From Paracidobacterium acidisoli (GTDB taxonomy: Bacteria > Acidobacteriota > Terriglobia > Terriglobales > Acidobacteriaceae): 64,000 nucleotides of DNA. The stretch spans positions 186,001 through 250,000 of the forward strand of contig NZ_QVQT02000003.1 of assembly GCF_003428625.2 (NCBI RefSeq). Direction: 5' to 3'. Positions 17,289 through 25,071 of this stretch are shown one piece after another. The position numbers and the translations under genes are program-made. The notes beneath the pieces were generated by a model. The model was not told the DNA's origin. It did not search any database and saw nothing but the letters and a program-made list of their open reading frames with translations. The first letter of the stretch is position 1, and every line of letters starts with the position of its first letter.

Positions 17289-17570
17289 TTACCAGGCTCC
17301 TTCGATCTGAAATGGTCCGAGCGATTCGCCTTCGGCATCGTCGAGCGGATGTTCAATGACCTGGTCGACGCGGCTGCCGCGGGAGCCTTTATGCAGAGCC
17401 GTGGACAGATCGGCAAGCTCTTCGGATTCTCCGGCAGCGACAACTTCGACGTGGCCATCTTCGGTGTTGCGCACCCAGCCTTTCAGGCCAAGCGCGCCCG
17501 CTTCCCGATGCACAAACCACCGGAATCCAACGCCCTGCACGCGGCCTTTAACGAGGTAATGGCGGACCAT
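17289..17570 (-). CDS. Acylphosphatase
   Basis: 93 residues from ATG 17570, the normal family length; an in-frame TTG at 17612 would add 14 residues with no match. Hydrolyses acyl phosphates. The active-site Arg sits in [12 protein letters not shown] and the Asn in [13 protein letters not shown]; both are intact. Small ferredoxin-like fold, cytosolic. First gene of a two-gene unit with apt. Confidence 0.92.
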   Translation of the reverse strand: MVRHYLVKGRVQGVGFRWFVHREAGALGLKGWVRNTEDGHVEVVAAGESEELADLSTALHKGSRGSRVDQVIEHPLDDAEGESLGPFQIEGAW

Positions 17571-17624
17571 GAGATGCGTGGTTAGTTTTTCAGAAGCGGA
17601 GACAGGGTGCAAGCTGGCAGGTGT

Positions 17625-18008
17625 TCAGGCGATCTTGTACGCATAGGCGTCGTCAACAAAGCGGTTCCCCCACGTCTGGCCACCGAGACGCATTCCGAAA
17701 ACGCTATCGGTCTTTCCGAAGACTTTACGCAGAGCACGGACAAAGGGATCACTTGTTTTCATCAGAAAGATCAGTGGCGTTTGCCATGCATCGATTCCCG
17801 CTTCGTGGAGTGCTGAGGTCACTTTGCCATAGCCTTCGGCCAGGCTAAGTGGATCGAGTTCTTTTGACGCGACCACGAAGCGCCAGTCTTCGTACTCGGG
17901 GAAGTGGGCCCATACCGCGAGCGCAACGTGGATGCCTTTCTCTTCCAGCGTCCCCACGATCTGCGCGCTCCTGCGAAAATCAACCTCTACCAGTGCTGTT
18001 TCACCCAT
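17625..18008 (-). CDS. Unknown protein partnered with HEPN gene
   Basis: 127 residues (MGETALVEVDFRRSAQIVGT). No signal peptide. I see alternating strands and helices (IHVALAVWAHFPEYEDWRFVVAS, DPFVRALRKVFG), but not the GSx10DxD motif of a MNT nucleotidyltransferase, the usual HEPN partner. It starts inside the end of the HEPN gene (22-base overlap), so the two are translationally coupled and likely form a complex. It may be the antitoxin-like or regulatory half of a two-gene module (inference). Confidence 0.7.
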   Translation of the reverse strand: MGETALVEVDFRRSAQIVGTLEEKGIHVALAVWAHFPEYEDWRFVVASKELDPLSLAEGYGKVTSALHEAGIDAWQTPLIFLMKTSDPFVRALRKVFGKTDSVFGMRLGGQTWGNRFVDDAYAYKIA

Positions 18009-18361
18009 GACATGACTCCGTGGCGCTTTTCAGCGATGGCGTTCAGAAAATCCCTGCAATCCTGCTCTGTGTAGATACTGTAGCGGCTTGCTTCCGACCA
18101 GCGGGTCGCTAAAAGCCAGTTCTGCTGGAAAACAGGGTCTTTCCCAGCCCGCTCGCTGAGAATATCCGATAGATTTGCGAGTTTTATCAGTCTTGTGAGG
18201 TCGTGTGTATATGCGTCGTTCGCCAGTTTCCTGTCCGGAAACGTATGCCGCGGAATATTTCCTGCAATGCGAGCCTTGAGCCCACATTCAAGCGCATAGC
18301 CGGCCAGGTAATAGGCGCCACTGCTTTCTCCGGCCTTCAAGAGTAGACGAGCCTCGCGCAA
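17987..18361 (-). CDS. HEPN domain protein, start uncertain
   Basis: At least 124 residues. The N-terminal helices REARLLLKAGESSGAYYLAG and YALECGLKARIA match the HEPN fold (higher eukaryote and prokaryote nucleotide-binding), found in many RNase toxins and in minimal nucleotidyltransferase modules. The usual RX4-6H RNase motif is not clearly present; the nearest is EKRHG near the end. The only start codon seen is TTG at 18361, but HEPN-like sequence (KDLQLLADLRL) continues in frame upstream without ATG or GTG, so the true start may be non-standard or lost. Coupled to the next gene. Confidence 0.7.
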   Translation of the reverse strand: MREARLLLKAGESSGAYYLAGYALECGLKARIAGNIPRHTFPDRKLANDAYTHDLTRLIKLANLSDILSERAGKDPVFQQNWLLATRWSEASRYSIYTEQDCRDFLNAIAEKRHGVMSWVKQHW

Positions 18362-18478
18362 TCTGAGATCCGCCAGCAGTTGTAAATCTTTGCGGTTAAC
18401 TGTGGCGATTGTATGTGGACAACAGCAGAAAACGGCGCAGCCGGGGCCGCGCCGTCTGGTACAAAAGTTTGCGGATGC

Positions 18479-19039
18479 CTATGCCCTGCTCAGATACGCG
18501 CCTTCTGCCGTGTCGACGCGGATGCGCTCCCCCTCATTGATGAAGGGTGGAACCTGGACCACGAGACCGGTCTCCATCTTCGCGGGCTTGGTGACGGAAG
18601 AAGCAGTGGCCGATTTAAGGCCGGGCTCGGTCTCGACCACGGTCAGCTCGACGGTCTGCGGGAGTTCGATGCCGACGGCAACGCCGTCGAAGAAGGAGAC
18701 GGTAATCTGCAGATTGGCGGTCAGGTATTCGACGGCATCGCCCAGTGTGTCACGCTTCAGGTGGGTCTGCTCGTAGTTCTCGGTGTTCATGAAGTAGTAG
18801 TCGTCGCCGTCGTTGTAGAGAAACTCCATGGAGATCTCGTCGACGATGACGCGCTCGATGGGGTCGGGCGAGCGGAAGCGATGCTCGAACATCGAGCCGG
18901 TGCGCAGGTTGCGCAGTTTCGCCTGAATAAAGGCGCGCAGATTGCCGGGCGTGCGATGCTCGACCGAAAAGACCGCATGCAGCTCATTGTTGTGCCTGAT
19001 GATCATGCCCGGACGCATTTGTGTGGCGGGAATCGCCAT
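18479..19039 (-). CDS. efp: Translation elongation factor P
   Basis: About 186 residues from ATG 19039 (MAIPATQMRPGM), the standard length; an upstream TTG gives a poor extension. EF-P binds between the P and E sites and relieves ribosome stalling at proline runs. The three OB/KOW domains are complete, ending in FINEGERIRVDTAEGAYLSRA. The tip of the first domain reads HRTPGNLRAF, so the residue at the position of the modified Lys34 of E. coli (or Arg in Pseudomonas) is Asn33. No epmA, epmB or earP is nearby. Confidence 0.97.
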   Translation of the reverse strand: MAIPATQMRPGMIIRHNNELHAVFSVEHRTPGNLRAFIQAKLRNLRTGSMFEHRFRSPDPIERVIVDEISMEFLYNDGDDYYFMNTENYEQTHLKRDTLGDAVEYLTANLQITVSFFDGVAVGIELPQTVELTVVETEPGLKSATASSVTKPAKMETGLVVQVPPFINEGERIRVDTAEGAYLSRA

Positions 19040-19220
19040 AAATTGAAGAAGCTCCTTACCTGAATTCAAGGGAGAAGTGCAGCGAGCCGTATCGCTGAAC
19101 CACGGATCTTCGTCCGGATCCGGATGAGGAAACGCTCCGATATGCCGATTTTACAGCAGGCGCGCTATGGGAACGGGCCGCAGCGGCCGCGCGAGGTGAG
19201 CCGAAGGTCTCCGGCGAGGG

Positions 19221-20363
19221 TCAGCTGCCGTCGGGGAAGCCGCCGCGATGCAGCACGGCCGGGAAGTGCGGGAGGGCCTCGGAGGGCGGAAGGGAGGCGC
19301 GCCATCCGCCGGGAAAGGACTCGAGACTGCGGAACAGGAGAGAGTGCTGCCGGACAGGCTCGCCCACCAGATGCTCCAGCGCATCGCAGAGAGGAAGCAG
19401 CAGATCGCTGCCGAAGCGCTCCTGCCAGCTCGCTTCGATGAGCCGGATGCGCTGATGGCAGGCTTCATGGCCGCGCTGCCCCTTTGAGGTGAGGGCAAGA
19501 TGCTTTGTCCGGCTGCCCGGCGATTGTGGTTTATCGGTCAGGTATCCATGCTTCTTCAGAAAGCTCAGCGACATGGTGCTGGCTTCCTTCGACACGCCGG
19601 CGAGGCCGGGCAGGTCCCGGGCGCGGAGACCGGCTTTGCCTTCGGGCAGCTCGCCGAAGAGACGGAGAGCATTGGAGGCGACGGCGAGCGATACCTCCGA
19701 TTCATGCTCAAACTCGATGGCAAAGGCCTGCAGCGCCTTTGAGAGAACTACGGGAAGGGAGGGTTCGTGCATGGTGCCGTGTCTGGTTTCGTGCCCGTCC
19801 GGTGCAGGCTGCAGCGAACGGTCGGGTTCTCTGCTGAAGAGACCGTAACCGAGGATCGGAAGGGAGTCGGGCAGGCTCCGGTCCATGCGGCCGGTGAGCG
19901 TTCGCAGCAGCTCGCGCAGCCGTTCGACAGAGTCCTGGCCGAAGCGCTCATGCCAGCGTGTTTCGATGGTTCCATCGAGATGCCGCCAGACGGCGATGGC
20001 TCGCAGGCCGCCCGGAGTGAGGCGGACGATGGCGGTGGGCCGGAAGCGCTTTGTGGACGCGGCTGCATCCGGCTTTACCGTGATGTAACCCCACCATTTG
20101 CCCAGCCGTGTCAGCCAGATCTGCAGGTCTTTGCTGCCGATGCCGAGACGCTGCTGCAGATCGGCGACGGAGATGCCTTCCTCGGGGAGGAACTGCAGGA
20201 ATCTCGACCACATGACGCGCGACACCAGCCACGGAGCGCCGGGGACAGAGCCGTGGTTTGTGGTGCGATGCGGCACCCGCCGCTCGAATTCGTTGTCGAA
20301 TTCGATGGTGAAAGCGACCAGCGTGTGCGACAGCAGAGCGGGCAGGGGCAGGCGGCCATTCAT
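19221..20363 (-). CDS. Tandem winged-helix (MarR-like) protein
   Basis: 380 residues made of two similar halves. Residues ~1-170 contain LLSHTLVAFTIEFDNEFE, a helix-turn-helix region ISVADLQQRLGIGSKDL and LTPGGLRAIAVW; residues ~195-345 contain VLSKALQAFAIEFEHESE, LRARDLPGLAGVSKEAST and LTSKGQRGHEAC. Both fit MarR-type winged helices with wing residues before LT. A normal MarR dimer uses two chains, so this may be a covalent pseudo-dimer (inference). Cytosolic DNA-binding regulator; ligand unknown. Next to a TrpG/PabA gene on the same strand, 49 bases apart. Confidence 0.78.
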   Translation of the reverse strand: MNGRLPLPALLSHTLVAFTIEFDNEFERRVPHRTTNHGSVPGAPWLVSRVMWSRFLQFLPEEGISVADLQQRLGIGSKDLQIWLTRLGKWWGYITVKPDAAASTKRFRPTAIVRLTPGGLRAIAVWRHLDGTIETRWHERFGQDSVERLRELLRTLTGRMDRSLPDSLPILGYGLFSREPDRSLQPAPDGHETRHGTMHEPSLPVVLSKALQAFAIEFEHESEVSLAVASNALRLFGELPEGKAGLRARDLPGLAGVSKEASTMSLSFLKKHGYLTDKPQSPGSRTKHLALTSKGQRGHEACHQRIRLIEASWQERFGSDLLLPLCDALEHLVGEPVRQHSLLFRSLESFPGGWRASLPPSEALPHFPAVLHRGGFPDGS

Positions 20364-20412
20364 GGCCGCATGATCCCACGGGACCGGCTCCTGCGCAAAC
20401 GGCAGAGGGTGC

Positions 20413-20979
20413 TTATTTCAGCGCGAGAAAGTTGCGGATGAGCTGTTTGCCGTCGCCGGTCAGAACGCTTTCGGGATGGAACTGCACCCCTTCGACCGGA
20501 TAGCGGCGGTGGCGCAGGCCCATGATGGTGCCGTCCGCGGTGCGGGCCGTGATCTCGAGATCCTTCGGCAGCCCTTTCTCCTGAACGATGAGGGAGTGGT
20601 AGCGGGTGCAGGTCATGGGGCTGGGGATGCCCTGGAAGATGGTTTTGCCGTCGTGCTCGACGGCGCTGGTTTTGCCGTGCATCAGCTGCGGAGCGCGAAC
20701 GACTTCGCCTCCAAAGGCGGCTCCGATGGCCTGATGTCCGAGGCAGACGCCGAGGATGGGCACTTTGCCGGCGAAGTGGCGGACGAGATCGATGCTGATG
20801 CCGGCCTCGTGCGGGGTGCAGGGGCCGGGCGAGAGCACGATGCGCTCGGGCGCGAGGGCTTCCACCTCTTCGACGGTCAGCTCGTCGTTGCGGCGGACGG
20901 TGAGGCCGGCTCCGAGCTCGCCCATGTACTGCACGAGATTGAAGGTGAAGGAGTCGTAGTTGTCGAGGACGAAGACCAT
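20413..20979 (-). CDS. Anthranilate/aminodeoxychorismate synthase glutamine amidotransferase
   Basis: 188 residues from ATG 20979 after GGAAG; longer starts are not family-like. Class I glutamine amidotransferase: [20 protein letters not shown], oxyanion PGPCTP, nucleophile Cys79 in [11 protein letters not shown], and the His-Glu of GVQFHPES. It makes ammonia from glutamine for TrpE (tryptophan) or PabB (folate). No trpE or pabB is adjacent, so trpG versus pabA cannot be settled, and in many bacteria one protein serves both. Cytosolic. Confidence 0.94.
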   Translation of the reverse strand: MVFVLDNYDSFTFNLVQYMGELGAGLTVRRNDELTVEEVEALAPERIVLSPGPCTPHEAGISIDLVRHFAGKVPILGVCLGHQAIGAAFGGEVVRAPQLMHGKTSAVEHDGKTIFQGIPSPMTCTRYHSLIVQEKGLPKDLEITARTADGTIMGLRHRRYPVEGVQFHPESVLTGDGKQLIRNFLALK

Positions 20980-21056
20980 GGGCTTCTTCCAGTGTAATGC
21001 CGGCGGCGCAGTGTTGCGGGACGGTGCTATGCTGTGGGGCAACGGGAGGCACTCCC

Positions 21057-21518
21057 ATGAAGCCCTTCGCGCTTGCCCTTCTGTTCGCTGCAACCACTAC
21101 AGCCGCATACGCCGAGGCTGAATGTCCGGTCGAGCTGACCGCCGTTTCGCCTGCCGCGCAGGCGCATCTTCAGCTCACTTCGCCGGTCCAGAGCGAAGGC
21201 GGAATCGAGTTGAGCTTCCGCAATCAGAGCGGGAAAGAGATTCGCTCGATGGAGGTCGGCGCGGAGCTGAAGGTGAAGCGGAATGTCTACGACCTGGATG
21301 CGGCGACGGTGAAGCTGGACCTGACCGTGTCGGGAACCGGCGTGGTGGACCCGGCAAACAATCTCATGCGGAGCCTTCCGGTGGATGCGGCGCTCTTTGG
21401 AGTGGGCACGGTGACGCTCGAAGAGGTGACCTTCGCCGACGGCTCGGTGTGGACGCCGGCCGGACGCGTTGCGTGCAGTGTACGAGGCAATGGAACGCAG
21501 CGCATTGAGATGAAGTAG
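21057..21518 (+). CDS. Small exported protein of unknown function
   Basis: 153 residues from ATG 21057, which follows GGGAGG. The signal peptide is [21 protein letters not shown]. The mature part looks all-beta with alternating hydrophobic strands ([39 protein letters not shown]), and has two Cys (AECPVEL near the start, RVACSVRG near the end) that could make one disulfide. I recognise no family. Predicted periplasmic. A TATGCT box lies ~30 bases upstream. Confidence 0.8.
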   Translation: MKPFALALLFAATTTAAYAEAECPVELTAVSPAAQAHLQLTSPVQSEGGIELSFRNQSGKEIRSMEVGAELKVKRNVYDLDAATVKLDLTVSGTGVVDPANNLMRSLPVDAALFGVGTVTLEEVTFADGSVWTPAGRVACSVRGNGTQRIEMK

Positions 21519-21624
21519 CACGGCATACCCGACCAGAAGCAGCCCGGCGTACCCGAATCCGGTATGGAAGAGGCAAGATCTTCGTGTATTTTCCGTTGGA
21601 ATTCTGCGAAGTGCCCTGTTTTCA

Positions 21625-21846
21625 TTATGGCGTGCGATGGATGACGGCCGCGAGCGGGAGAAATGACAGAAAGCAGAGCAGATGCGAGACGGCTCTGCAT
21701 GCGGTATAAACGGCCGTGCATGCCGCAGACGCGGCTGAGACGAGGCCATGCAACAGAAAACACGGCATGATGGTGACGGCCTTCTTTGCGAGGTTGACGG
21801 CTGTCTTTGCGGCATACGCGGCTGCTTTTGCGACATAGATGGTCAT
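21625..21846 (-). CDS. Possible small membrane-associated protein
   Basis: 73 residues from ATG 21846 (MTIYVAKAAAYAAKTAVNLA), with an AGGAGG 13 bases upstream, rather far. It has an amphipathic Ala/Lys helix then one or two hydrophobic stretches (MPCFLLHGLVSAASAACTA, HLLCFLSFLPLAAVI). Repeated Ala-Val codon blocks make it partly repetitive. It sits directly after a strong hairpin with a minus-strand T-run (21880-21909), so its expression is doubtful. Could be chance. Confidence 0.3.
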   Translation of the reverse strand: MTIYVAKAAAYAAKTAVNLAKKAVTIMPCFLLHGLVSAASAACTAVYTACRAVSHLLCFLSFLPLAAVIHRTP

Positions 21847-21879
21847 GATGGCGGCTGTGCCTCCTGAAATATGCGCAGA

Positions 21880-21909
21880 AAAAAGCCCGGCGCGATGGCC
21901 GGGCTTTTT
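21880..21909. terminator. Bidirectional terminator hairpin
   Basis: A 12-bp stem AAAAAGCCCGGC/GCCGGGCTTTTT with a 6-base loop, with T-runs on either strand. On the plus strand it may end the 21057 transcript (370 bases upstream); on the minus strand nothing convincing ends here. Confidence 0.7.
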
Positions 21910-22212
21910 CTTTCGCTGTGGTGAGTCCCGTTGTTCTGAGTCCTGTTTTTCTGAGTCTAGAGGGATTAGGAAAATTTCATGCCAGCGCGGCATGAAGCGG
22001 AAGCTGTGTCGGGTGTGTCAGGTGGAAGAAGGACGCATTAGGAGAGGGTTGACAGGCGAGAGCAGAGCGCATGCTGCGGACGAAGCGTGCGGGTGTATTT
22101 GACGGAGCTGCGGTGAGGACACGAGAATGAACGGGTTTGCTGGCGGGGCTTTGCCGGCTTTGCATATTGTTCAATCCGGTTTTCACATTTTTCAATGCGG
22201 GAGGGATGGCGA
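21910..22212. other. Intergenic region before gluconolactonase
   Basis: 303 bases without a supported gene. At 21922-21957 there is a short 15-base direct repeat (GAGTCCxGTTxTTCT twice). A single GGGATTAG at 21961 recalls the heptamer arrays elsewhere. AT-richer sequence around 22160-22195 probably carries the promoter of the next gene. Confidence 0.4.
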
Positions 22213-23334
22213 GTGAGGCATACAGGACCGTTACAGGCGGTGGTGGTCATGGCGGTGGGCGTACTGGCGCTCGGCGGATGCAACAAAAGCACGGCAACCG
22301 GAAACGAGGCGGCGCAGCCTGCTGCACAGAGCGCCCAGCCTGCCGTGACGACGATGCCGCTGCAGGTGGAGCGGCTGGACGCATCGCTGGATGCTCTGGT
22401 GCCGCAGAATCCGGTGCTGACGAAGGTCGTGACCGGATACAAGTGGACGGAAGGTCCGGTGTGGATCCGCGACGGGTATCTGCTCTTCGCCGAGATTCCG
22501 AGCAACAGCATCCGGAAGACGTCGCCGGATGGACCGGCGAGCATCTTTATGCAGCCGAGCGGATACAAGGGATCGGCTCCGTATGGCGGGCCGGAGCCGG
22601 GATCGAACGGCATGACGGTGGACAAACAGGGACGGCTGACGGTGGCCGGGCATGCGCAGCGCGATATCTGGCGGCTGGAGTCGCTGGATGGACAGGCGCA
22701 GCAGACGGTGCTGGCGGATTCGTACCACGGGAAGAAGCTGAACAGCCCGAATGACCTGGTGTATAAGTCCGATGGCTCGCTGTACTTCACCGATCCGCCG
22801 TACGGCCTGCGGACGCAGAGCGACAAGGACCCGGAAAAAGAGCTGCCGTTCAACGGCGTCTACCGGATTCCGGGTGCGGCGTCGCAGCCGGCCGGAGCGG
22901 CTCCCGACCGGAGCAAGCTGCAGCTGCTGGTGAAGGACCTGACGCGGCCGAACGGCATTGCGTTCTCGCCGGACGAGAAGTATCTGTACGTCGACAACAC
23001 GACGCCGAAGAAGCTGTGGATGCGGTATCCGGTGAAGGCGGACGGAACGGTGGGAGCGGGAAAGGTTCTGCTGGATGCGACGGCGGATACGCGCGATGGA
23101 ATGCCCGATGGCATGAAGGTGGATGAGAAGGGGAACATCTGGTCGGCGGGACCGGCGGGCGTGTGGATTATTTCGCCCGAGGGGAAACACATCGGCACGC
23201 TGCTGATTCCGGAGCGCGTGGGCAATGTGGCCTGGGGCGGACCGGACTTCAAAACGCTGTACATCATGGCCAGCAGCAGCGTGTACCGCGTGGACCTGAG
23301 CGTGGCAGGCGTGAGGACGCCGGACCAGCGCTGA
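22213..23334 (+). CDS. SMP-30/gluconolactonase-like lipoprotein
   Basis: 373 residues from GTG 22213, chosen because GGGAGGG lies about eight bases before it; ATG 22195 in frame is the alternative. A hydrophobic segment ends in the lipobox LGGC, so it is lipid-anchored outside the cytoplasm. The six-bladed propeller signatures are YKWTEGPVWI, SNGMTVDKQGRL, LNSPNDLVYKSDGSLYFTDP, RPNGIAFSPDEKYLYVDN and DGMPDGMKVDEKGNIW. Family members open sugar lactones with a divalent metal held by Glu, Asn and Asp, all visible here. It may feed sugar acids into the pathway encoded further right (inference). Confidence 0.92.
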   Translation: MRHTGPLQAVVVMAVGVLALGGCNKSTATGNEAAQPAAQSAQPAVTTMPLQVERLDASLDALVPQNPVLTKVVTGYKWTEGPVWIRDGYLLFAEIPSNSIRKTSPDGPASIFMQPSGYKGSAPYGGPEPGSNGMTVDKQGRLTVAGHAQRDIWRLESLDGQAQQTVLADSYHGKKLNSPNDLVYKSDGSLYFTDPPYGLRTQSDKDPEKELPFNGVYRIPGAASQPAGAAPDRSKLQLLVKDLTRPNGIAFSPDEKYLYVDNTTPKKLWMRYPVKADGTVGAGKVLLDATADTRDGMPDGMKVDEKGNIWSAGPAGVWIISPEGKHIGTLLIPERVGNVAWGGPDFKTLYIMASSSVYRVDLSVAGVRTPDQR

Positions 23335-23400
23335 CAAGAGCAACCGATTCCTGAGAGCGCAGGGCCGCCGCCGCCATCATGGACGGCGGCCGGCGCTCGC

Positions 23401-23497
23401 AGGGAGCAGCGATCAGGGAGCAGCGATCAGGGAGCAGCGATTAGGGAGCAGCGATTAGCGATCAGGAATTAGCAATTAGCGATTAGAACCAGGAATC
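23401..23497 (+). repeat. Heptamer array (AGNGATT-like) 3' of gluconolactonase
   Basis: About 14 head-to-tail 7-bp units: AGGGAGC and AGCGATC/AGCGATT alternate eight times, then AGCGATC, AGGAATT, AGCAATT, AGCGATT, a 6-base unit and AGGAATC. It starts 66 bases after the upstream stop and has the same orientation as that gene. The same unit forms arrays at 57982, 58151, 61130 and 61209. Confidence 0.85.
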
Positions 23498-23517
23498 AAC
23501 GGCGTCGTTCCTGGGAC

Positions 23518-23690
23518 TCTCCTGCCTCTTTCACTTTCTTCTTCACCTCTCTTCTTTCATTCTCTTCTCGAGTATTTTCCGCTTCCTGCCTTACAGCTTT
23601 TCCTTCCTCTTCGTCGCACTTCTTTCCTTCCTCTTCATCGAATTTCTTATTCCTTCCCCTTCCTCAAATCGCATCTTCGTTTCTCCGACC
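23518..23690 (+). other. Long polypyrimidine tract
   Basis: About 170 bases of the plus strand are mostly C and T with many TTCCTTCC and CTTCTT runs, interrupted by short mixed patches. It lies between the heptamer array and the aminotransferase promoter. It has no coding sense that I can support; such tracts can adopt triplex structure. Confidence 0.6.
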
Positions 23691-23778
23691 GAAATTCTTA
23701 TCCGCCGCTCTGCCGCCGGGGTTTCCGCGCCGATGATTGATAATGGAAGAAAGAAATCCGACAGAAGGATGTTTGGCG

Positions 23779-25071
23779 ATGACGACAGAGGTTGCGCAGG
23801 CAGGTGTGGCGGAGAGCGGTGTGGCGGCAGAGACGATTCGGGCAGGCTATGAGGCATTTAAGGCGAGAGGTCTGAAGCTGAACCTGACCCGCGGCAAGCC
23901 GGCGCCGGCGCAGCTTGACCTGAGCGCGGAGCTTCTGGCGCTGCCGGGCGCGGCGGATTATATGGCCGAGGGCGTGACGGATATCCGCAACTACGGCGGA
24001 CTGCAGGGACTGGCCGAGGCGCGGCGGCTGTTTGCGGGACTGATGGGCGCTCCTGCGGAGCAGGTGATTGTGGCCAACAACGCCAGCCTGGCGCTGATGC
24101 ACGACACGGTGGTGTATGCGCTGCTGAAGGGAACGTGCGACAGCGAGAAGCCGTGGTCGCAGCAGGGCGAGATCGCCTTTCTGTGCCCGGTTCCAGGGTA
24201 TGACCGGCACTTCAGAATCTGCGAGGACTATGGCATCCGGATGATTCCGGTGGCGATGAACGCCGATGGGCCGGATATGGACGAGGTGGAGCGGCTGGCT
24301 GCGGGCGACGCGTCGATCCGGGGCATCTGGTGCGTGCCGAAGTACAGCAATCCGACGGGCGCGGTGTACTCCGATGCGGTGGTGGAGCGGCTGGCGGGGA
24401 TGAAGACAGCGGCGGCGGACTTCCGCATTTACTGGGACAACGCGTATGCGGTGCATCACCTGACGGAAGAGAAGGTCGAGATCGCGAATATTCTGGAGGC
24501 ATGCGCGCGGCAGGGGCATGCGAACCGGGCATATGTATTTGCGTCGACCTCGAAGATCACGCTGGCGGGCTCGGGGCTGGCGCTGTTTGCCTCGTCGAAG
24601 GACAACGTGAAATGGCTGACGGCGCGGATGACGCCGCGCACGATCGGTCCGGACAAAGTAAACCAGCTGCGGCATGTGCGCTTTCTGAAGGACGAGGCGG
24701 GGATTACGGCGCTGATGGAACGGCAGCGGGCGCTGATTGCTCCGAAGTTCGAAAAGGTGCTGGAGATCTTCGATGAGAAGCTGTCGGACGTTGCGGGAGT
24801 GAGCTGGACACGGCCGAAGGGTGGATACTTTATCAGCCTCGATGTGCCGCCGGGCTGCGCAAAGCGCGTGATCGAGTTGGCGAAGGCCGCGGGCGTGGAG
24901 CTGACGCCGGCGGGCGCGACGCATCCGCTGGGGAAGGACCCGGAGGACAGGACGATTCGCATCGCCCCATCGTTTCCGGAGCTGGAGGAAGTGGCTCTGG
25001 CGGCGGAGGGCGTAGCTGTATGCGTAAAACTGACGGTCGAAGAGAAGGGTCAGCAGCGGGTATCAGGATGA
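23779..25071 (+). CDS. Aspartate aminotransferase-like PLP enzyme (PF12897 type)
   Basis: 430 residues from ATG 23779, with AAGGA about ten bases upstream; a TTG at 23737 would add 14 residues. Fold-type I aminotransferase: LNLTRGKPAPAQLDLS, NYGGLQGLAEARRLFAGLM, NPTGAVYSD, the DNAYAVHHL loop with PLP-binding Asp/Tyr, and the Schiff-base Lys in FASTSKITLAGSGLA. This matches the actinobacterial-type aspartate aminotransferase family rather than classic AspC. It transfers amino groups between aspartate and 2-oxoglutarate (family knowledge). Cytosolic. Its 3' end overlaps the convergent next gene by nine bases. Confidence 0.93.
   Translation: MTTEVAQAGVAESGVAAETIRAGYEAFKARGLKLNLTRGKPAPAQLDLSAELLALPGAADYMAEGVTDIRNYGGLQGLAEARRLFAGLMGAPAEQVIVANNASLALMHDTVVYALLKGTCDSEKPWSQQGEIAFLCPVPGYDRHFRICEDYGIRMIPVAMNADGPDMDEVERLAAGDASIRGIWCVPKYSNPTGAVYSDAVVERLAGMKTAAADFRIYWDNAYAVHHLTEEKVEIANILEACARQGHANRAYVFASTSKITLAGSGLALFASSKDNVKWLTARMTPRTIGPDKVNQLRHVRFLKDEAGITALMERQRALIAPKFEKVLEIFDEKLSDVAGVSWTRPKGGYFISLDVPPGCAKRVIELAKAAGVELTPAGATHPLGKDPEDRTIRIAPSFPELEEVALAAEGVAVCVKLTVEEKGQQRVSG

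Noticed and set aside
21977-22195. 72-residue minus-strand frame upstream of the gluconolactonase gene
   Set aside because: No ribosome site, no fold signal, and it crosses the probable promoter of the plus-strand gene.
23401-23497. CRISPR array
   Set aside because: Units are 7 bp, contiguous and without spacers; no cas genes in the window.
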